Below are positions 16,963 through 26,261 of a DNA stretch of 40,092 bases, piece after piece (position 1 is the first letter of the stretch; every line of letters starts with the position of its first letter). The DNA lies in assembly GCA_015231705.1 (NCBI GenBank), contig JADGBC010000014.1, positions 1 to 40,092 of the forward strand, in the 5' to 3' direction. A program made the position numbers and the translations under genes. This DNA is from Desulfamplus sp. (GTDB taxonomy: Bacteria > Desulfobacterota > Desulfobacteria > Desulfobacterales > Desulfobacteraceae). The notes beneath the pieces were generated by a model. That model was not told the origin of the DNA. It did no database searches and saw nothing but the letters and a program-made list of their open reading frames with translations.

Positions 16963-19128
16963 ATGTCAAATATAAACACAATAACAGGCCTTGGTCTCAC
17001 TGTAGGAGAGCTTGCTGTAAAACAGGCATTAATCACTGAATCAGATCTTGAAAAAGCGGTAAGAACATGTGCTGAACTTGAGAATAGCCATGACGCAATA
17101 CCTGAATACCTGATTGCCCAAAACCTTATTTCACAAAATGATTTTGAGAAACTACTGGCATTTGCCAAAGCTATGGAGACACGAAGTAAGGATATTAAGT
17201 TTGGTAATATTGCCATAACAAAGGGGTTTATTACCCAATCCATACTTGAACTTGCTCTGGAAGAGCAGTCCGCTGTTTTTAAAAACCGGAAAAAATATAC
17301 TCTGCTTGGTGATATCCTTGTTGATGCAGGAATGCTTACACCTCAACAGCGCGATCTCATTCTTGTAGAACAGAATCGCTATCCCTCTGGAACCAATTCC
17401 CCCTCTAATCAAAGTGCAATTGGCACATCTGATTCTGAGATTTTTTTGGCTGATGGAGATAACTCAGTTAAAGGTAATACATCAAGCTTTTCACATGATT
17501 CGATGCATAAAAATTTTGCACAATCTGAAGTGTTCCCATCTGGCATAAGATTAATTATTAAAGGTGATGGCAATGCTGCATATCTCTTTAAAACAGAAGG
17601 TTTTAATAAAGAGATCAGCATAGGTCAGATAAAAGAACTTCTTGGCTCCCGTAATATTATCCACGGCATTACTGACAATAACCTTATTCAAAAATTCATT
17701 GACTCTGATATTTTTTATTCTAAACCCTTTAAAATAGCTGAGGGTAATGCTCCTGTACAGGGGCAGAACGCATCTATTCAGTATTTTTTTACAAAAAATC
17801 GCTTAAAGGCAGGAACTATCCGTGAGGATGGTACTATAGATTTTCGTGAGAGGGGAAATATTCCACAGGTTGAAAAGGGGGCTGTTCTGGCTGTAAAGAG
17901 AAATGCAGTTGAGGGTAAGGTTGGTAAAAATATATTTAACGATACTGTAAGGGTTCTGCCTACCCGCGACATAAGGTTGAAACCTGGCAAGGGTACGGCT
18001 CTCTCTTCAGACAGATTAAAGGTTATTGCATCTGTATCTGGCCACCCTAAGCTTGCCTCAGATGGCACTATTTATGTTTATGACACTTTTGTTGTTCAAA
18101 AAGATGTAGATTTTAAAACCGGTAATATCGATTATCACGGAGATGTAACTGTCAGGGGGTGTATTCAGAACGGATTCAAGGTAAGAGCCAACAACGTCCG
18201 TGCTGCAGAGGTTGATGGGGCTACAATCATCGCACAGGGTAATGTGATGATTGAACAAGGGGTCAACGAATCAAATATATCTTCTCAGGGCTCTCTTAGT
18301 GCAAAGTTCATTCAAAATTCTAAAATATCATGCGTTGGTGATGTATCCACGGAAAAGGAAGTTGTTGAATCAAACATTGAGTGCAGTGGCACCTGTAATA
18401 TCAAAGGCGTTATAATATATTCAAGGATATCAGCTAAAATGGGCCTTTACGCCAGACAGATAGGGATGGAAAAGTCCCCCCCAAGCACCATCAGAGTCGG
18501 TGTAGATACTTTTGTTGATAGATCTTTAAAGAGGTTGCAACGAGATATTGCAGCGGCAAAAGAGTCTGAAGCTATGTTCATAGAAAATATAACTAAACTG
18601 CGACAGGAAATTGAGGATGCTGAGGGTAAAATTGTTCGTTTGACCACAATTAAAGAGCGTTATGAAGACGAACGGATGGATCTTTTATCTTCTATATCTT
18701 ATTTGGACACCAGGCAGGATAGTGAAAAAATAAAGAGAATGCAGTCTGAACTGAATATTGTTGCGAAAAATTACACGGAAATCAGCCGCAAATTTGCAAT
18801 GTGCCATGAAAATATCAGGGCAATCAGGCAGGCTATCTCAGATACTGAACAGAAGAAAAAAGAGAATTCGGTTCAGATAGCGGATCTTTTGAAGGAGAAA
18901 GAGACCTTGGTTGAATGGGTGGAGAGAAATCCAGGTGTTCCAATGGTTAAAGTGGAAGGGCAGATTATGGCAGGTACACATGTTTTTGGAAGGTATTCTG
19001 AAGAGACCATTAAATCCAGCGTCAAGGCAGTAGTCATCAAGGAAGATCAGGTAAGCCGTTTTGGCAGAGACAGTTTTGGCAAGGACAGTGAAGCCAATTT
19101 ATGGAAAATATATATTACAAAAATATAG
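16963..19128 (+). CDS. FapA family (DUF342) protein
   Basis: 721 aa. The N-terminal third has helical repeats resembling type II secretion/MshEN-like segments (VGELAVKQALITESDLEKA, IAITKGFITQSILELAL, LGDILVDAGMLTPQQRD). The middle is the FapA/DUF342 beta-helix: GAVLAVKRNAVEGKVGKNIF, the stacked strands VDFKTGNIDYHGDVTVRGC and VNESNISSQGSLSAKFIQNSKI. The C-terminus contains a long coiled coil (AKESEAMFIENITKLRQEIEDAEGK onwards). It is presumably cytoplasmic. Family members are often found near flagellar/chemotaxis or polysaccharide genes, but their biochemical role is unknown. It follows ispH by 56 bp on the same strand. Confidence 0.85.
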   Translation: MSNINTITGLGLTVGELAVKQALITESDLEKAVRTCAELENSHDAIPEYLIAQNLISQNDFEKLLAFAKAMETRSKDIKFGNIAITKGFITQSILELALEEQSAVFKNRKKYTLLGDILVDAGMLTPQQRDLILVEQNRYPSGTNSPSNQSAIGTSDSEIFLADGDNSVKGNTSSFSHDSMHKNFAQSEVFPSGIRLIIKGDGNAAYLFKTEGFNKEISIGQIKELLGSRNIIHGITDNNLIQKFIDSDIFYSKPFKIAEGNAPVQGQNASIQYFFTKNRLKAGTIREDGTIDFRERGNIPQVEKGAVLAVKRNAVEGKVGKNIFNDTVRVLPTRDIRLKPGKGTALSSDRLKVIASVSGHPKLASDGTIYVYDTFVVQKDVDFKTGNIDYHGDVTVRGCIQNGFKVRANNVRAAEVDGATIIAQGNVMIEQGVNESNISSQGSLSAKFIQNSKISCVGDVSTEKEVVESNIECSGTCNIKGVIIYSRISAKMGLYARQIGMEKSPPSTIRVGVDTFVDRSLKRLQRDIAAAKESEAMFIENITKLRQEIEDAEGKIVRLTTIKERYEDERMDLLSSISYLDTRQDSEKIKRMQSELNIVAKNYTEISRKFAMCHENIRAIRQAISDTEQKKKENSVQIADLLKEKETLVEWVERNPGVPMVKVEGQIMAGTHVFGRYSEETIKSSVKAVVIKEDQVSRFGRDSFGKDSEANLWKIYITKI

Positions 19129-19250
19129 CATAAACACCTGCTTACATATCCTGAGTCGCTTATTGTCAAGATCGTATGAGCCCAAAAAATTCATGCATTG
19201 TTCTTCACACCACAACCTGAACGCTTGTGGTATAGTCAATGAATTAGCGT

Positions 19251-20792
19251 TTATTGCATACTCAATTTTCTGTGTTTGTACTCAAGTGCTTTTCTGATTA
19301 TGCCATCAGACCAGGCTTTAGTGCAGGAGGCAAGGATATGAGTATAGGTTCCAAAAACATTATCTTTAAAGAATCCATCTTTTTTGGCAATAATTCCTTT
19401 GCCTCTTACCATGGAAAATGCCATATCTTCTCCTTTATAGTCTATATCTATGATATGTGAATATCTGAACTCATGTCCTCGAATAACTTCTCCCACCTCA
19501 AAAAAAGGATTGTTATTGACCACTTTGACTTTAGTATAACCGTGTCCTACAGGTCGTTTTGAAAGTCCGAAAGTAAGTGGAAGAATATTGGTCATGGGAT
19601 AGACCGTTCCATCAAGAGTAAGGCTTGTCCCAAGAAAAATAAGACCACCGCATTCAGCATAGATTGGTAAGCCTTTTTGAGCAAGAGCCTTTAATTCGCT
19701 TTTAAATTTGATGTTATCAGCAAGCTGGGCAGCATGGGTCTCAGGAAAACCACCACCCATGTAAATGGCATCGACCTCGGGAAGATGGTTCTGAGCAAGA
19801 GGGCTGATAAGTTTAAGGATCGCCCCTTTTTCTTCAAGTATCTCAAGATTGTCAGGATAATAGAACTGAAAGGCAGAATCGCGTATAATACCAATTACAG
19901 GTCTGTCATAGTTATGCAAGAGAGGAGCTTGGTAATCAACAGGAATTTGGCAAGCAGCAGAAGTTTGATCAGTACTCTCTTCTGGCAAACAGGATCGAAG
20001 GTCTAACGCATTAGAGTCGGATAGAGGGTCAGAATTATCTGTGGCAGCAGAATCATCTCTGTCTCTTTTAAATAAAAGCTGCTCTTCAGAAAATCTGAGG
20101 CACGCCTGGTACAAGGCATCAAGATCAATGCACGACCTTGCAACCTTTGCAGCAGCTTCAATTGATTGATTTGCGAGAAGGTGTTCCGCAGATGGGATAA
20201 GGCCCATGTGTCTTTCGGGGAAATCGTCGACATCCAGTTTGGGAACCGATCCAAAGACTGGTATGTTACAAAACCGTTGGATATTATCTCTTACCTTGCC
20301 TTCATGGCGTTTTCCAGCCACCTGGTTCAGAATGACACCCATTATGTGGACATGGGGATCAAAATGGATGCATCCCATTAAAAGGGCTGCCATGGTTCTG
20401 GTGCTTTTGGTACAGTCAAGAACCAGCAATACTGGAAGGTTCAACAGTTTTGCTATTTCAGCAGTGCTTGTGTGTCCATCAGTATCAATGCCGTCATAAA
20501 GGCCACGATTCCCCTCTATAAGGGCAATGTCAGCAACAGATGAATTTTTTAGAAAAGATTGTCTGACTTGGGCAGGTGTACAGAGGAAGGTGTCAAGATT
20601 ATAGCAGGGCCGACCGGCTGCCTGTGCAAGCCAGCCGGCGTCAATATAATCTGGCCCTTTTTTAAAAGGAGCAATATTAATATCGAGATCTCGCCATGCA
20701 GCCGCTATACCAAGGGATATAACCGTTTTACCGGTTCCCCCTTTAAGTCCGGCAATTACAAGTCCGGCGATTATTTTATCATTACACTGCAT
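19251..20792 (-). CDS. dsrN: DsrN-type glutamine amidotransferase (cobyrinate a,c-diamide synthase family)
   Basis: 513 aa. The N-terminal ATP-dependent domain has AGLKGGTGKTVISLGI (P-loop) and FKKGPDYIDAGWL. The C-terminal class I glutaminase domain has DAIYMGGGFPETHA and IYAECGGLIFLG, with the nucleophilic cysteine. This is the CbiA/CobB fold. Its position directly after dsrABD identifies it as DsrN, thought from other sulfite-reducing systems to amidate sirohaem. A genuine cobalamin CbiA is the alternative. Between the two domains is a polar extra stretch (KRDRDDSAATDNSDPLSDSN...). The start codon has a poor ribosome-binding site. Confidence 0.85.
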   Translation of the reverse strand: MQCNDKIIAGLVIAGLKGGTGKTVISLGIAAAWRDLDINIAPFKKGPDYIDAGWLAQAAGRPCYNLDTFLCTPAQVRQSFLKNSSVADIALIEGNRGLYDGIDTDGHTSTAEIAKLLNLPVLLVLDCTKSTRTMAALLMGCIHFDPHVHIMGVILNQVAGKRHEGKVRDNIQRFCNIPVFGSVPKLDVDDFPERHMGLIPSAEHLLANQSIEAAAKVARSCIDLDALYQACLRFSEEQLLFKRDRDDSAATDNSDPLSDSNALDLRSCLPEESTDQTSAACQIPVDYQAPLLHNYDRPVIGIIRDSAFQFYYPDNLEILEEKGAILKLISPLAQNHLPEVDAIYMGGGFPETHAAQLADNIKFKSELKALAQKGLPIYAECGGLIFLGTSLTLDGTVYPMTNILPLTFGLSKRPVGHGYTKVKVVNNNPFFEVGEVIRGHEFRYSHIIDIDYKGEDMAFSMVRGKGIIAKKDGFFKDNVFGTYTHILASCTKAWSDGIIRKALEYKHRKLSMQ

Positions 20793-20816
20793 GGAGTTTA
20801 AGGGCTTAATTAAAAT

Positions 20817-21074
20817 TTAAGCTTCACCCTCGGAACCATGCTGTTTTCCACCACCTTTAAGTCCATACATGGTTGTACTTCCGCTTGACCAGTATTCAAG
20901 AACGCCATCTGTGACCATTTTATTGACCACTTTTTTGATATCTCTGAGTTTGTCATCAGGAAAGATATCTTGAAAATCATTAAAGTAGAATTTTGATTTG
21001 TTTTTTGATTTTTTAGTCATAAAATCAACAACAGCCTGGGTTGCGGCTTCTTTGTTGGAGAGAAGTTCACTCAT
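20817..21074 (-). CDS. dsrD: Dissimilatory sulfite reductase accessory protein DsrD
   Basis: An 85-aa winged-helix protein: ATQAVVDFMTKKSKNKSKFYFNDF, then IKKVVNKMVTDGVLEYWSSGSTTMYGLKG, the typical DsrD sequence, with a short charged tail. Family knowledge: found with dsrAB in organisms that reduce sulfate or sulfite and reported to stimulate DsrAB; its presence is often taken as a marker of the reductive direction. AGGGGAAAT upstream is the ribosome-binding site. It is separated from dsrB by 174 bp containing a strong hairpin. Confidence 0.93.
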   Translation of the reverse strand: MSELLSNKEAATQAVVDFMTKKSKNKSKFYFNDFQDIFPDDKLRDIKKVVNKMVTDGVLEYWSSGSTTMYGLKGGGKQHGSEGEA

Positions 21075-21166
21075 GGTTATTTCCCCTTTTTATTTTTTAT
21101 ATAAATAGCGTAAACACTCCACATTCCTTCAGGATAGGGGGAGAGTTCACTTATTTAAAGCATAAT

Positions 21167-21206
21167 AGCCGAAGTGCCTTTGTATCTTCTAACAGGCACT
21201 TCGGCT
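21167..21206 (-). promoter_or_regulatory. Strong intercistronic hairpin between dsrB and dsrD
   Basis: The perfect 13-bp inverted repeat AGCCGAAGTGCCT / AGGCACTTCGGCT has a 14-nt loop. No T-tract follows on either strand, so it is not a standard rho-independent terminator. It could limit readthrough or protect the 3' end of a processed dsrAB mRNA, giving more DsrAB than DsrD and DsrN. Confidence 0.7.
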
Positions 21207-21248
21207 GATATTAATCTCAGTTCATCAGATCCATATCATGGAACAGGA

Positions 21249-22397
21249 TTAGAATTTGAACTGAGTTGACTGACGCCATGACATATATGCCTGCTGACGG
21301 AAGTCATCAATCAAGTGGTGGGTAAACTCAAGCTCACATTTTTCAAAGAACTTTTCCCATCCGATTCTCTCTGCCCAGTCACCAAGACGCTCATATTTGT
21401 TAGCACCGTTAGCATAGGCATTAACGATTTTTGTAATAGCATCTGTCATGGATGGCCATCTTGGCATCTCATTTGGAATAAATGCAACAACAACTTTAGA
21501 GAACTTAGGATCGCTGATTCTGTTGGAAACTTTTCCACCAGCCATCAGAACAATACCGTCACCTTCTGTATCAGCAAGAGGAAGAGATGGACACATGGTG
21601 TAGCAGTTACCGCAGAACATGCAGCGCTCATTTTTGATCTCAACAGATTTTACTTCTGTTCCATTGTCAAGTTTGACTTTGGAAGGTTTGATAGCAGCTG
21701 TTGGGCATGCAGAGATAGCAAGTGGAATCTCGCATAGTTTGTCAAGGTACTCATGGTCAATCATTGGTGGTTTTCTGTGGTAGCCAAGAATAGCGATATC
21801 AGAGCAATGAACAGCACCGCACATGTTCAGGCAGCATGCCATGGAGACACGAAGCTGTGCTGGCATTCTCATTTTCTGAAAATCTTCGAACAGAACATCC
21901 ATTGTGGCTTTTACAGTACCGGATGCATCTGATGCAGGGGTATGACAGTGAATCCAGCCCTGAGTATGAACGATATTGGTGATGCCAGCACCAGTTCCAC
22001 CGATCGGGAACTTAAAACTTCCACCAGCAAACTTACGGCTCTTGAGATCATTCTTCAGAGGCTCTACTTTATCTTTGGAGTCAACCATGAACTCAATGTT
22101 GTTTCTGGTTGTAAAGCGAAGATGACCATCACAGTGTTTATCAGCAATGTCACAGATCTCGTTGATGTGAGTTGTGCTCATAAGACGTGCACCACCAACC
22201 CTTACTGTATAAACTTCATCACCAGACTCTCCAACATGAACCATAACGCCTGGCTCAAGAATTTCGTGGTGTGACCATTTGCCCTTATTTTTTCCAATCA
22301 CTTCGGGATAAAACTCATCATATTTTCTTGGACCGATATCAGTTATTCTATCTTCCATCGGTTTGTCTGGGTTATAACCAGATGATACAAATGCCAT
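21249..22397 (-). CDS. dsrB: Dissimilatory sulfite reductase beta subunit
   Basis: 382 aa, the usual length. It carries the sirohaem/[4Fe-4S] binding region with [18 protein letters not shown], and a ferredoxin-type insertion [15 protein letters not shown] with partner cysteine [10 protein letters not shown]. The N-terminus and the [10 protein letters not shown] and [21 protein letters not shown] segments are typical of DsrB. The alpha2beta2 complex reduces sulfite in the cytoplasm, passing a trisulfide to DsrC (no dsrC in this window). AAGGAGAAG precedes the ATG; the gap to dsrA is 16 bp, so the subunits are co-translated. Confidence 0.97.
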   Translation of the reverse strand: MAFVSSGYNPDKPMEDRITDIGPRKYDEFYPEVIGKNKGKWSHHEILEPGVMVHVGESGDEVYTVRVGGARLMSTTHINEICDIADKHCDGHLRFTTRNNIEFMVDSKDKVEPLKNDLKSRKFAGGSFKFPIGGTGAGITNIVHTQGWIHCHTPASDASGTVKATMDVLFEDFQKMRMPAQLRVSMACCLNMCGAVHCSDIAILGYHRKPPMIDHEYLDKLCEIPLAISACPTAAIKPSKVKLDNGTEVKSVEIKNERCMFCGNCYTMCPSLPLADTEGDGIVLMAGGKVSNRISDPKFSKVVVAFIPNEMPRWPSMTDAITKIVNAYANGANKYERLGDWAERIGWEKFFEKCELEFTHHLIDDFRQQAYMSWRQSTQFKF

Positions 22398-22413
22398 TGT
22401 GCTTCTCCTTCCC

Positions 22414-23739
22414 TTATCTCAGATGGTGTTTTCTGTATTCGACAACGTCACGTTCCCAGCCACCGGTAACCTCATCCTCTTTCCAGAAGATATACGGGTT
22501 GGTTCTTGGATATGCAACATGCTGGGGCTGAGCCTCGATTCCTGTCACTTCAAGCAACTTCTGGAATCCCTGACGCATTATCAGCTCACCAAGTCTTTCG
22601 CGGTTCTTGCCCTCTTCCATCCACCAATCCCATACATTTTCAATGACTTCTGTAATGGCTTCATAGTCATTCTCAGCATTGACTTCAATAAAAGGAACAA
22701 GCAGTGAACCCATCTGGGCACCATCAACGATTGGAGCTTTAGCACCTACAAGAATGGAGCATCCTCTGTCATCACCAATTCTCAATGCTCTTGGCATGGT
22801 ATTGATGCAATGCATGCAGCGGGTACAGTTGGAGTTGTCAATCTTAAGGGTTTTATTTTCAAACTTCATGCATTTTGTGGGGCACAGTTCAACAACTTCT
22901 TTTTCAATATCAAATGGACCCCAGTCTTTACCTTTATGGGCACCAGCATTGGCAGGGTATGCAGCGTCATTTTCAACATATTTATTTACTGCATCTTGAT
23001 CGATCTTTATTGCATCTCTCCATGTACCTATAAAGGACATGTCAGAACGGGCAATTGAAGCTACGCATCCATTCGGACAGGCATCAAATTTAAATTTGAA
23101 TTTGTAAGGGAATGCGGGACGATGCAGCTCATCCTGATAGTTGTTTGTCAGGAAGTGACACAGTGCATTTGAATCATAGCAGGCATACTGACATCTTGAA
23201 GATCCAAGACAGTCAGCAGGGGTACGCAGGTTAGAGCCTGATCCACCAAGATCCTGATTCATATTGTGTGTAAGTTCATAGAAAATTTCTTCAATCTGGG
23301 GAGTAGTTGTACCCAGAAGAATGATATCTCCTGTTGCACCGTGCATGTTTGTAATACCACTGCCTCTCATATCCCAGATTTTTGTAAGCTGTCTTAGATA
23401 GTCAGTTTTGTAGTATTTACCACAGGGCTGAGCAACACGCATTGTATGGAAATGCTCAACACCAGGGAAGAGTTTTGGCTGATCGCAGTATCTTCCGATT
23501 ACACCACCGCCGTAACCAAAAACACCAACAATGCCACCATGTTTCCAGTGTGTTCTTCCATGTTTAAAAGAAAGCTCAAGAACGCCAAGAAGATCCTCTA
23601 CCGCATCCTGTGGAATTTGGAACTCAACACCTGCTTCATTCTTTGCTCTGACTTCAGCCTGTTGCTTCAGATCAGAAACAAAGCTCGGCCAGGGGCCAGA
23701 TTCCAATTGATCCAGTAAAGGAGTTTCATGTTTTGCCAT
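22414..23739 (-). CDS. dsrA: Dissimilatory sulfite reductase alpha subunit
   Basis: 441 aa, the normal length. Seen: [32 protein letters not shown], the cluster/sirohaem cysteines in [13 protein letters not shown] and [16 protein letters not shown], and a ferredoxin module CPTKCMKFE ... [12 protein letters not shown]. This is the catalytic sulfite reductase of sulfate respiration, sirohaem-containing, first gene of the dsrABDN cluster. A strong GGAGGT lies 5-6 bases before the ATG, fitting high expression. The 306-bp leader contains an imperfect dyad 40 bp upstream of the ATG. Confidence 0.97.
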   Translation of the reverse strand: MAKHETPLLDQLESGPWPSFVSDLKQQAEVRAKNEAGVEFQIPQDAVEDLLGVLELSFKHGRTHWKHGGIVGVFGYGGGVIGRYCDQPKLFPGVEHFHTMRVAQPCGKYYKTDYLRQLTKIWDMRGSGITNMHGATGDIILLGTTTPQIEEIFYELTHNMNQDLGGSGSNLRTPADCLGSSRCQYACYDSNALCHFLTNNYQDELHRPAFPYKFKFKFDACPNGCVASIARSDMSFIGTWRDAIKIDQDAVNKYVENDAAYPANAGAHKGKDWGPFDIEKEVVELCPTKCMKFENKTLKIDNSNCTRCMHCINTMPRALRIGDDRGCSILVGAKAPIVDGAQMGSLLVPFIEVNAENDYEAITEVIENVWDWWMEEGKNRERLGELIMRQGFQKLLEVTGIEAQPQHVAYPRTNPYIFWKEDEVTGGWERDVVEYRKHHLR

Positions 23740-24045
23740 TTACTTACCTCCGTTAAAAGTTAAATTACATTTTCTCGGTGAAATTTAGTCATGGTCGATA
23801 TGTCCATGGTTAGATTTCATTCAATAGTCATGCTTCACAGTTATCTATCTTAAAGAGATGATCTTGGGTCAGACCATCATTGGTTTTTGAAGTCAATGAT
23901 CGCTTCTCAAACTTTCTGCTGCTTTCCAGAATACACCTTTTTGTCAGGCTATTATAAGTGTTTCTGGAGCATATGTTTTCAATAATCACTGTTCCTATAA
24001 GATTTCTATGAAGTATTGTCAATAAAAAAGCATCTTTTCCCAATT
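23740..24045 (-). promoter_or_regulatory. dsr leader region with imperfect dyad
   Basis: A non-coding gap upstream of dsrA. At 23779-23819 TGAAATTTAGTCATGG and CCATGGTTAGATTTCA form an imperfect inverted repeat (13 of 16 pairs) with a 9-nt centre, about 40 bp before the start codon. It could be an operator or a 5'-UTR hairpin. A 71-aa reading frame at 23828-24043 shows no recognisable features and is not called. I cannot place the -10/-35 boxes with confidence. Confidence 0.5.
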
Positions 24046-25401
24046 TTATGAAACGGATGAGATGTGGTTATGAATATCTTTAAACAAAGTCTCTGAATGA
24101 GATCTAAGATTTTTCAGGATAAAAGAAGTCTCAGGGTTATCAGGATGTAATTCTTCTGTCATCACAAGAAAAATAGTGTGTAAATTATCATGGCTGAATT
24201 GCATCAGATAAGATTTGAATGCATCGCTGAAAGATGCCTTGAGCTTCTCAAAAAAAGGCTTTTCAGAGCTTTTTTTTGTTGTTGTTATCTCTTTGTTTTC
24301 AAGTGCTCTGAAGAAGCCATTTAATATAAAAGGTATGGAGTCTGCATCAACCATACAGTAGTCACCAGTTCCGTCAAGTCTGTCTATACGCATTCGTAAT
24401 GTGAGCTTTAAAAAGAATAGAAGGAGTGCCTTGTAGGTATCTTCTATTCTGTAGTAGCCTGAATCGTTACAGTTTTCCTGGTTATAAGCGTTCTTTTCAT
24501 TTTCTCCATAATTTTTGTCTTTTATGTGAAAGTCTTTTGAAATATCTGCACTCATGAGACTTTCATTCTTAGTTGTGCCCATCAAGGCATGGCCGTTATC
24601 ATGACAAGTTTCTGGAGAGACGACAGACTCTACAATAGTATCGTAGCCTCTGGCTGTAATCAGTTTTACATCAAGCCCCTGTTCTGTAGGCTTGGTAATA
24701 AAATCACCTGCCGCATGATGCCAAGGGGAGATATGTTCAAAAGTTTTGATGTTGTAAAAATGTGTCAGGATTTCAGATGCTTTGTCATAAATTTCAAAGT
24801 AGGCAGGGTGTGAGAGGGTTGAAACACTGCCATCGCCATTCCACAGGTGAAGATTGTAGATTTCGGCCTTGTCAGGATTCTTTGTCAGATGGAACTCTTT
24901 GTATCCATCAAACCAGGTTGCAAGAAAAAAAGAGATCTGCATCCCTCTGCATGACATTGTTTTAACCCCAAAGACCCTTGGAAGATAGTGCTTGTCATCC
25001 AGTTCATTGAGGTATTTCATAATACGATATTCATTGTTAATCAGAGCAAGCCCGTAAGGGGAAATAGCGGTGTTAAGAACAAATAAAAGAGGGGAATGGC
25101 CTTTGATTGAGACCTCGACTCTTGCTGGATGGTAAAAGGCACCATGTTTCTCAAGATAGATATCAACTTGATCAAGGGCTTCAATTGGACAATCTTTGTT
25201 CAGGATGAATCGTATTCCCTCTTGTAATACATTATAATTGTTGGCCTGAATGAATTTTTGTGCCCACTCAAAGTATTCATGAATCAGTATGCCCCCAGAA
25301 GCTGTTCCCGAAATAGACAGATGCCACAGTGGTGAATCTTCTGTAAGCAGCTCGGCTAAACCTGAAATATGATATTGAAATATCGGCCTGGAGTTCATCA
25401 T
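24046..25401 (-). CDS. Unknown protein carrying an in-frame family-A repeat peptide
   Basis: A 451-aa protein I do not recognise. It has no signal peptide or membrane segment. The order of INNEYRIMKYLNELDDKHYLPRVFG, ISFFLATWFDGYKEFHL and ISPWHHAAGDFITK loosely recalls kinase-like (aminoglycoside phosphotransferase) folds, but no catalytic motif is clear; treat this as a guess. Residues 268-294 ([14 protein letters not shown]...DFHIK) are the translation of a dispersed DNA repeat, followed by an Asn/Glu-rich stretch (YGENEKNAYNQENCN). Its start codon directly follows the stop of the TPR gene, so the two are coupled. Both lie upstream of dsrA on the same strand, but a 306-bp gap separates them from it. 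Confidence 0.75.
   Translation of the reverse strand: MMNSRPIFQYHISGLAELLTEDSPLWHLSISGTASGGILIHEYFEWAQKFIQANNYNVLQEGIRFILNKDCPIEALDQVDIYLEKHGAFYHPARVEVSIKGHSPLLFVLNTAISPYGLALINNEYRIMKYLNELDDKHYLPRVFGVKTMSCRGMQISFFLATWFDGYKEFHLTKNPDKAEIYNLHLWNGDGSVSTLSHPAYFEIYDKASEILTHFYNIKTFEHISPWHHAAGDFITKPTEQGLDVKLITARGYDTIVESVVSPETCHDNGHALMGTTKNESLMSADISKDFHIKDKNYGENEKNAYNQENCNDSGYYRIEDTYKALLLFFLKLTLRMRIDRLDGTGDYCMVDADSIPFILNGFFRALENKEITTTKKSSEKPFFEKLKASFSDAFKSYLMQFSHDNLHTIFLVMTEELHPDNPETSFILKNLRSHSETLFKDIHNHISSVS
24520..24600 (-). repeat. Family A repeat, coding copy 1 (27 codons)
   Basis: 81 bp inside the unknown gene. Read on the minus strand it encodes [20 protein letters not shown] and on to SKDFHIK. 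It is the same length as, without indels to, the copy at 38782-38862, and keeps the stem TGAAAGTC/GACTTTCA. The second hairpin is a shorter TGCC-catcaa-GGCA form instead of the GC-rich one in intergenic copies. Confidence 0.9.
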
Positions 25402-26079
25402 CTATTTTCTGTGGGGAACCAACTCTTGTTTTATCTCATCTGCCACCATGAACCCCAATGATTCAGCCTTGTCGCAATGTTGTATAGCAAGGTCATACTC
25501 CTTCTGTTGAAGGTATGCTACAGCCAGATTGTTGTGGGCAATCGGGAATTCCGGCTGAATTTTGACAGCCTGAAGATTGGCCTGAATTGCCTCATCAACA
25601 AGGCCTTTCATTAAATATGCATTTCCAAGAGTTGTGTATGCCTGAACAAATTTAGCATTGTGGACAATTGCTTTGGTAAGGTTTTTGATGGCAAGATCGA
25701 GTTTTTCAGCATCCTCTTTTTCATCTTTGCCATTAATAAGCTGAAGAAGTACAAAACCAATATTGGCATAACCTTCTGCAAAGCCTGCTCTTGCTTTTGT
25801 TGCATATTTATTGTATCTCAAGCACCCCTCAAGATCGTTTCTCTGGAGGCAGATACCTCCAAGGAGAACATATGCTTCAGCAAGTGACGGACTGCACTCA
25901 ACAGCATCGTGAAGAGCATTCTCTGCTGCGTCATACTCCTGTTTTCCCATAAGGGCTACTGCAAGGTTATAGTGAGTTGTGCCACATTCGATGTTTCCTT
26001 TTAGCTGTGCACGTAATTTTTCAATATATTCATCAGAAGTTCTCGCCTTTGTTCTGTCTAATAGTATCTCTTCTGTCAT
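25402..26079 (-). CDS. Tetratricopeptide repeat protein
   Basis: 225 aa made of about five TPR motifs: THYNLAVALMGKQEYDAAENAL, AEAYVLLGGICLQRNDLEGCL, AEGYANIGFVLLQL, VQAYTTLGNAYLMKGLVDEAI and PIAHNNLAVAYLQQKEYDLAI. No enzyme domain or signal peptide; likely a cytoplasmic scaffold or partner-binding protein. The track begins 32 codons earlier, but AAGGA upstream of ATG 26079 (MTEEILLD) marks the real start. It immediately precedes the unknown gene at 24046 with no gap, suggesting joint function. Confidence 0.87.
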   Translation of the reverse strand: MTEEILLDRTKARTSDEYIEKLRAQLKGNIECGTTHYNLAVALMGKQEYDAAENALHDAVECSPSLAEAYVLLGGICLQRNDLEGCLRYNKYATKARAGFAEGYANIGFVLLQLINGKDEKEDAEKLDLAIKNLTKAIVHNAKFVQAYTTLGNAYLMKGLVDEAIQANLQAVKIQPEFPIAHNNLAVAYLQQKEYDLAIQHCDKAESLGFMVADEIKQELVPHRK

Positions 26080-26261
26080 TATGTACTGATCCTTAAAAAC
26101 TGTCTCTGTATATATTTGGGGGGAAAAGGGATGATAATCAAATTTAAGATCATCCCGTATGGATAAGAAAATCATTCTATTTTTAACAATCTCTTATGTC
26201 AAGGCAAAAGTAAATCGTGTTAAAGCAATGTTTGGAGCTGTCAATTATATTAGATTTGGAA

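Noticed and set aside
19690-20500. Several long shadow frames on the opposite strand of dsrN
   Set aside because: They overlap a well-supported conserved gene and have no domain of their own.
21167-21206. Resemblance of the dsrB-dsrD hairpin arm (GCCGAAGTG) to the 5' end of tRNA-Leu
   Set aside because: Only nine bases match and the tRNA body is absent. Considered chance, not a tRNA fragment or attachment site.
23828-24043. 71-aa reading frame between dsrA and the unknown gene
   Set aside because: No recognisable domain, no good ribosome-binding site seen, and it overlaps the probable dsr leader. Treated as non-coding.
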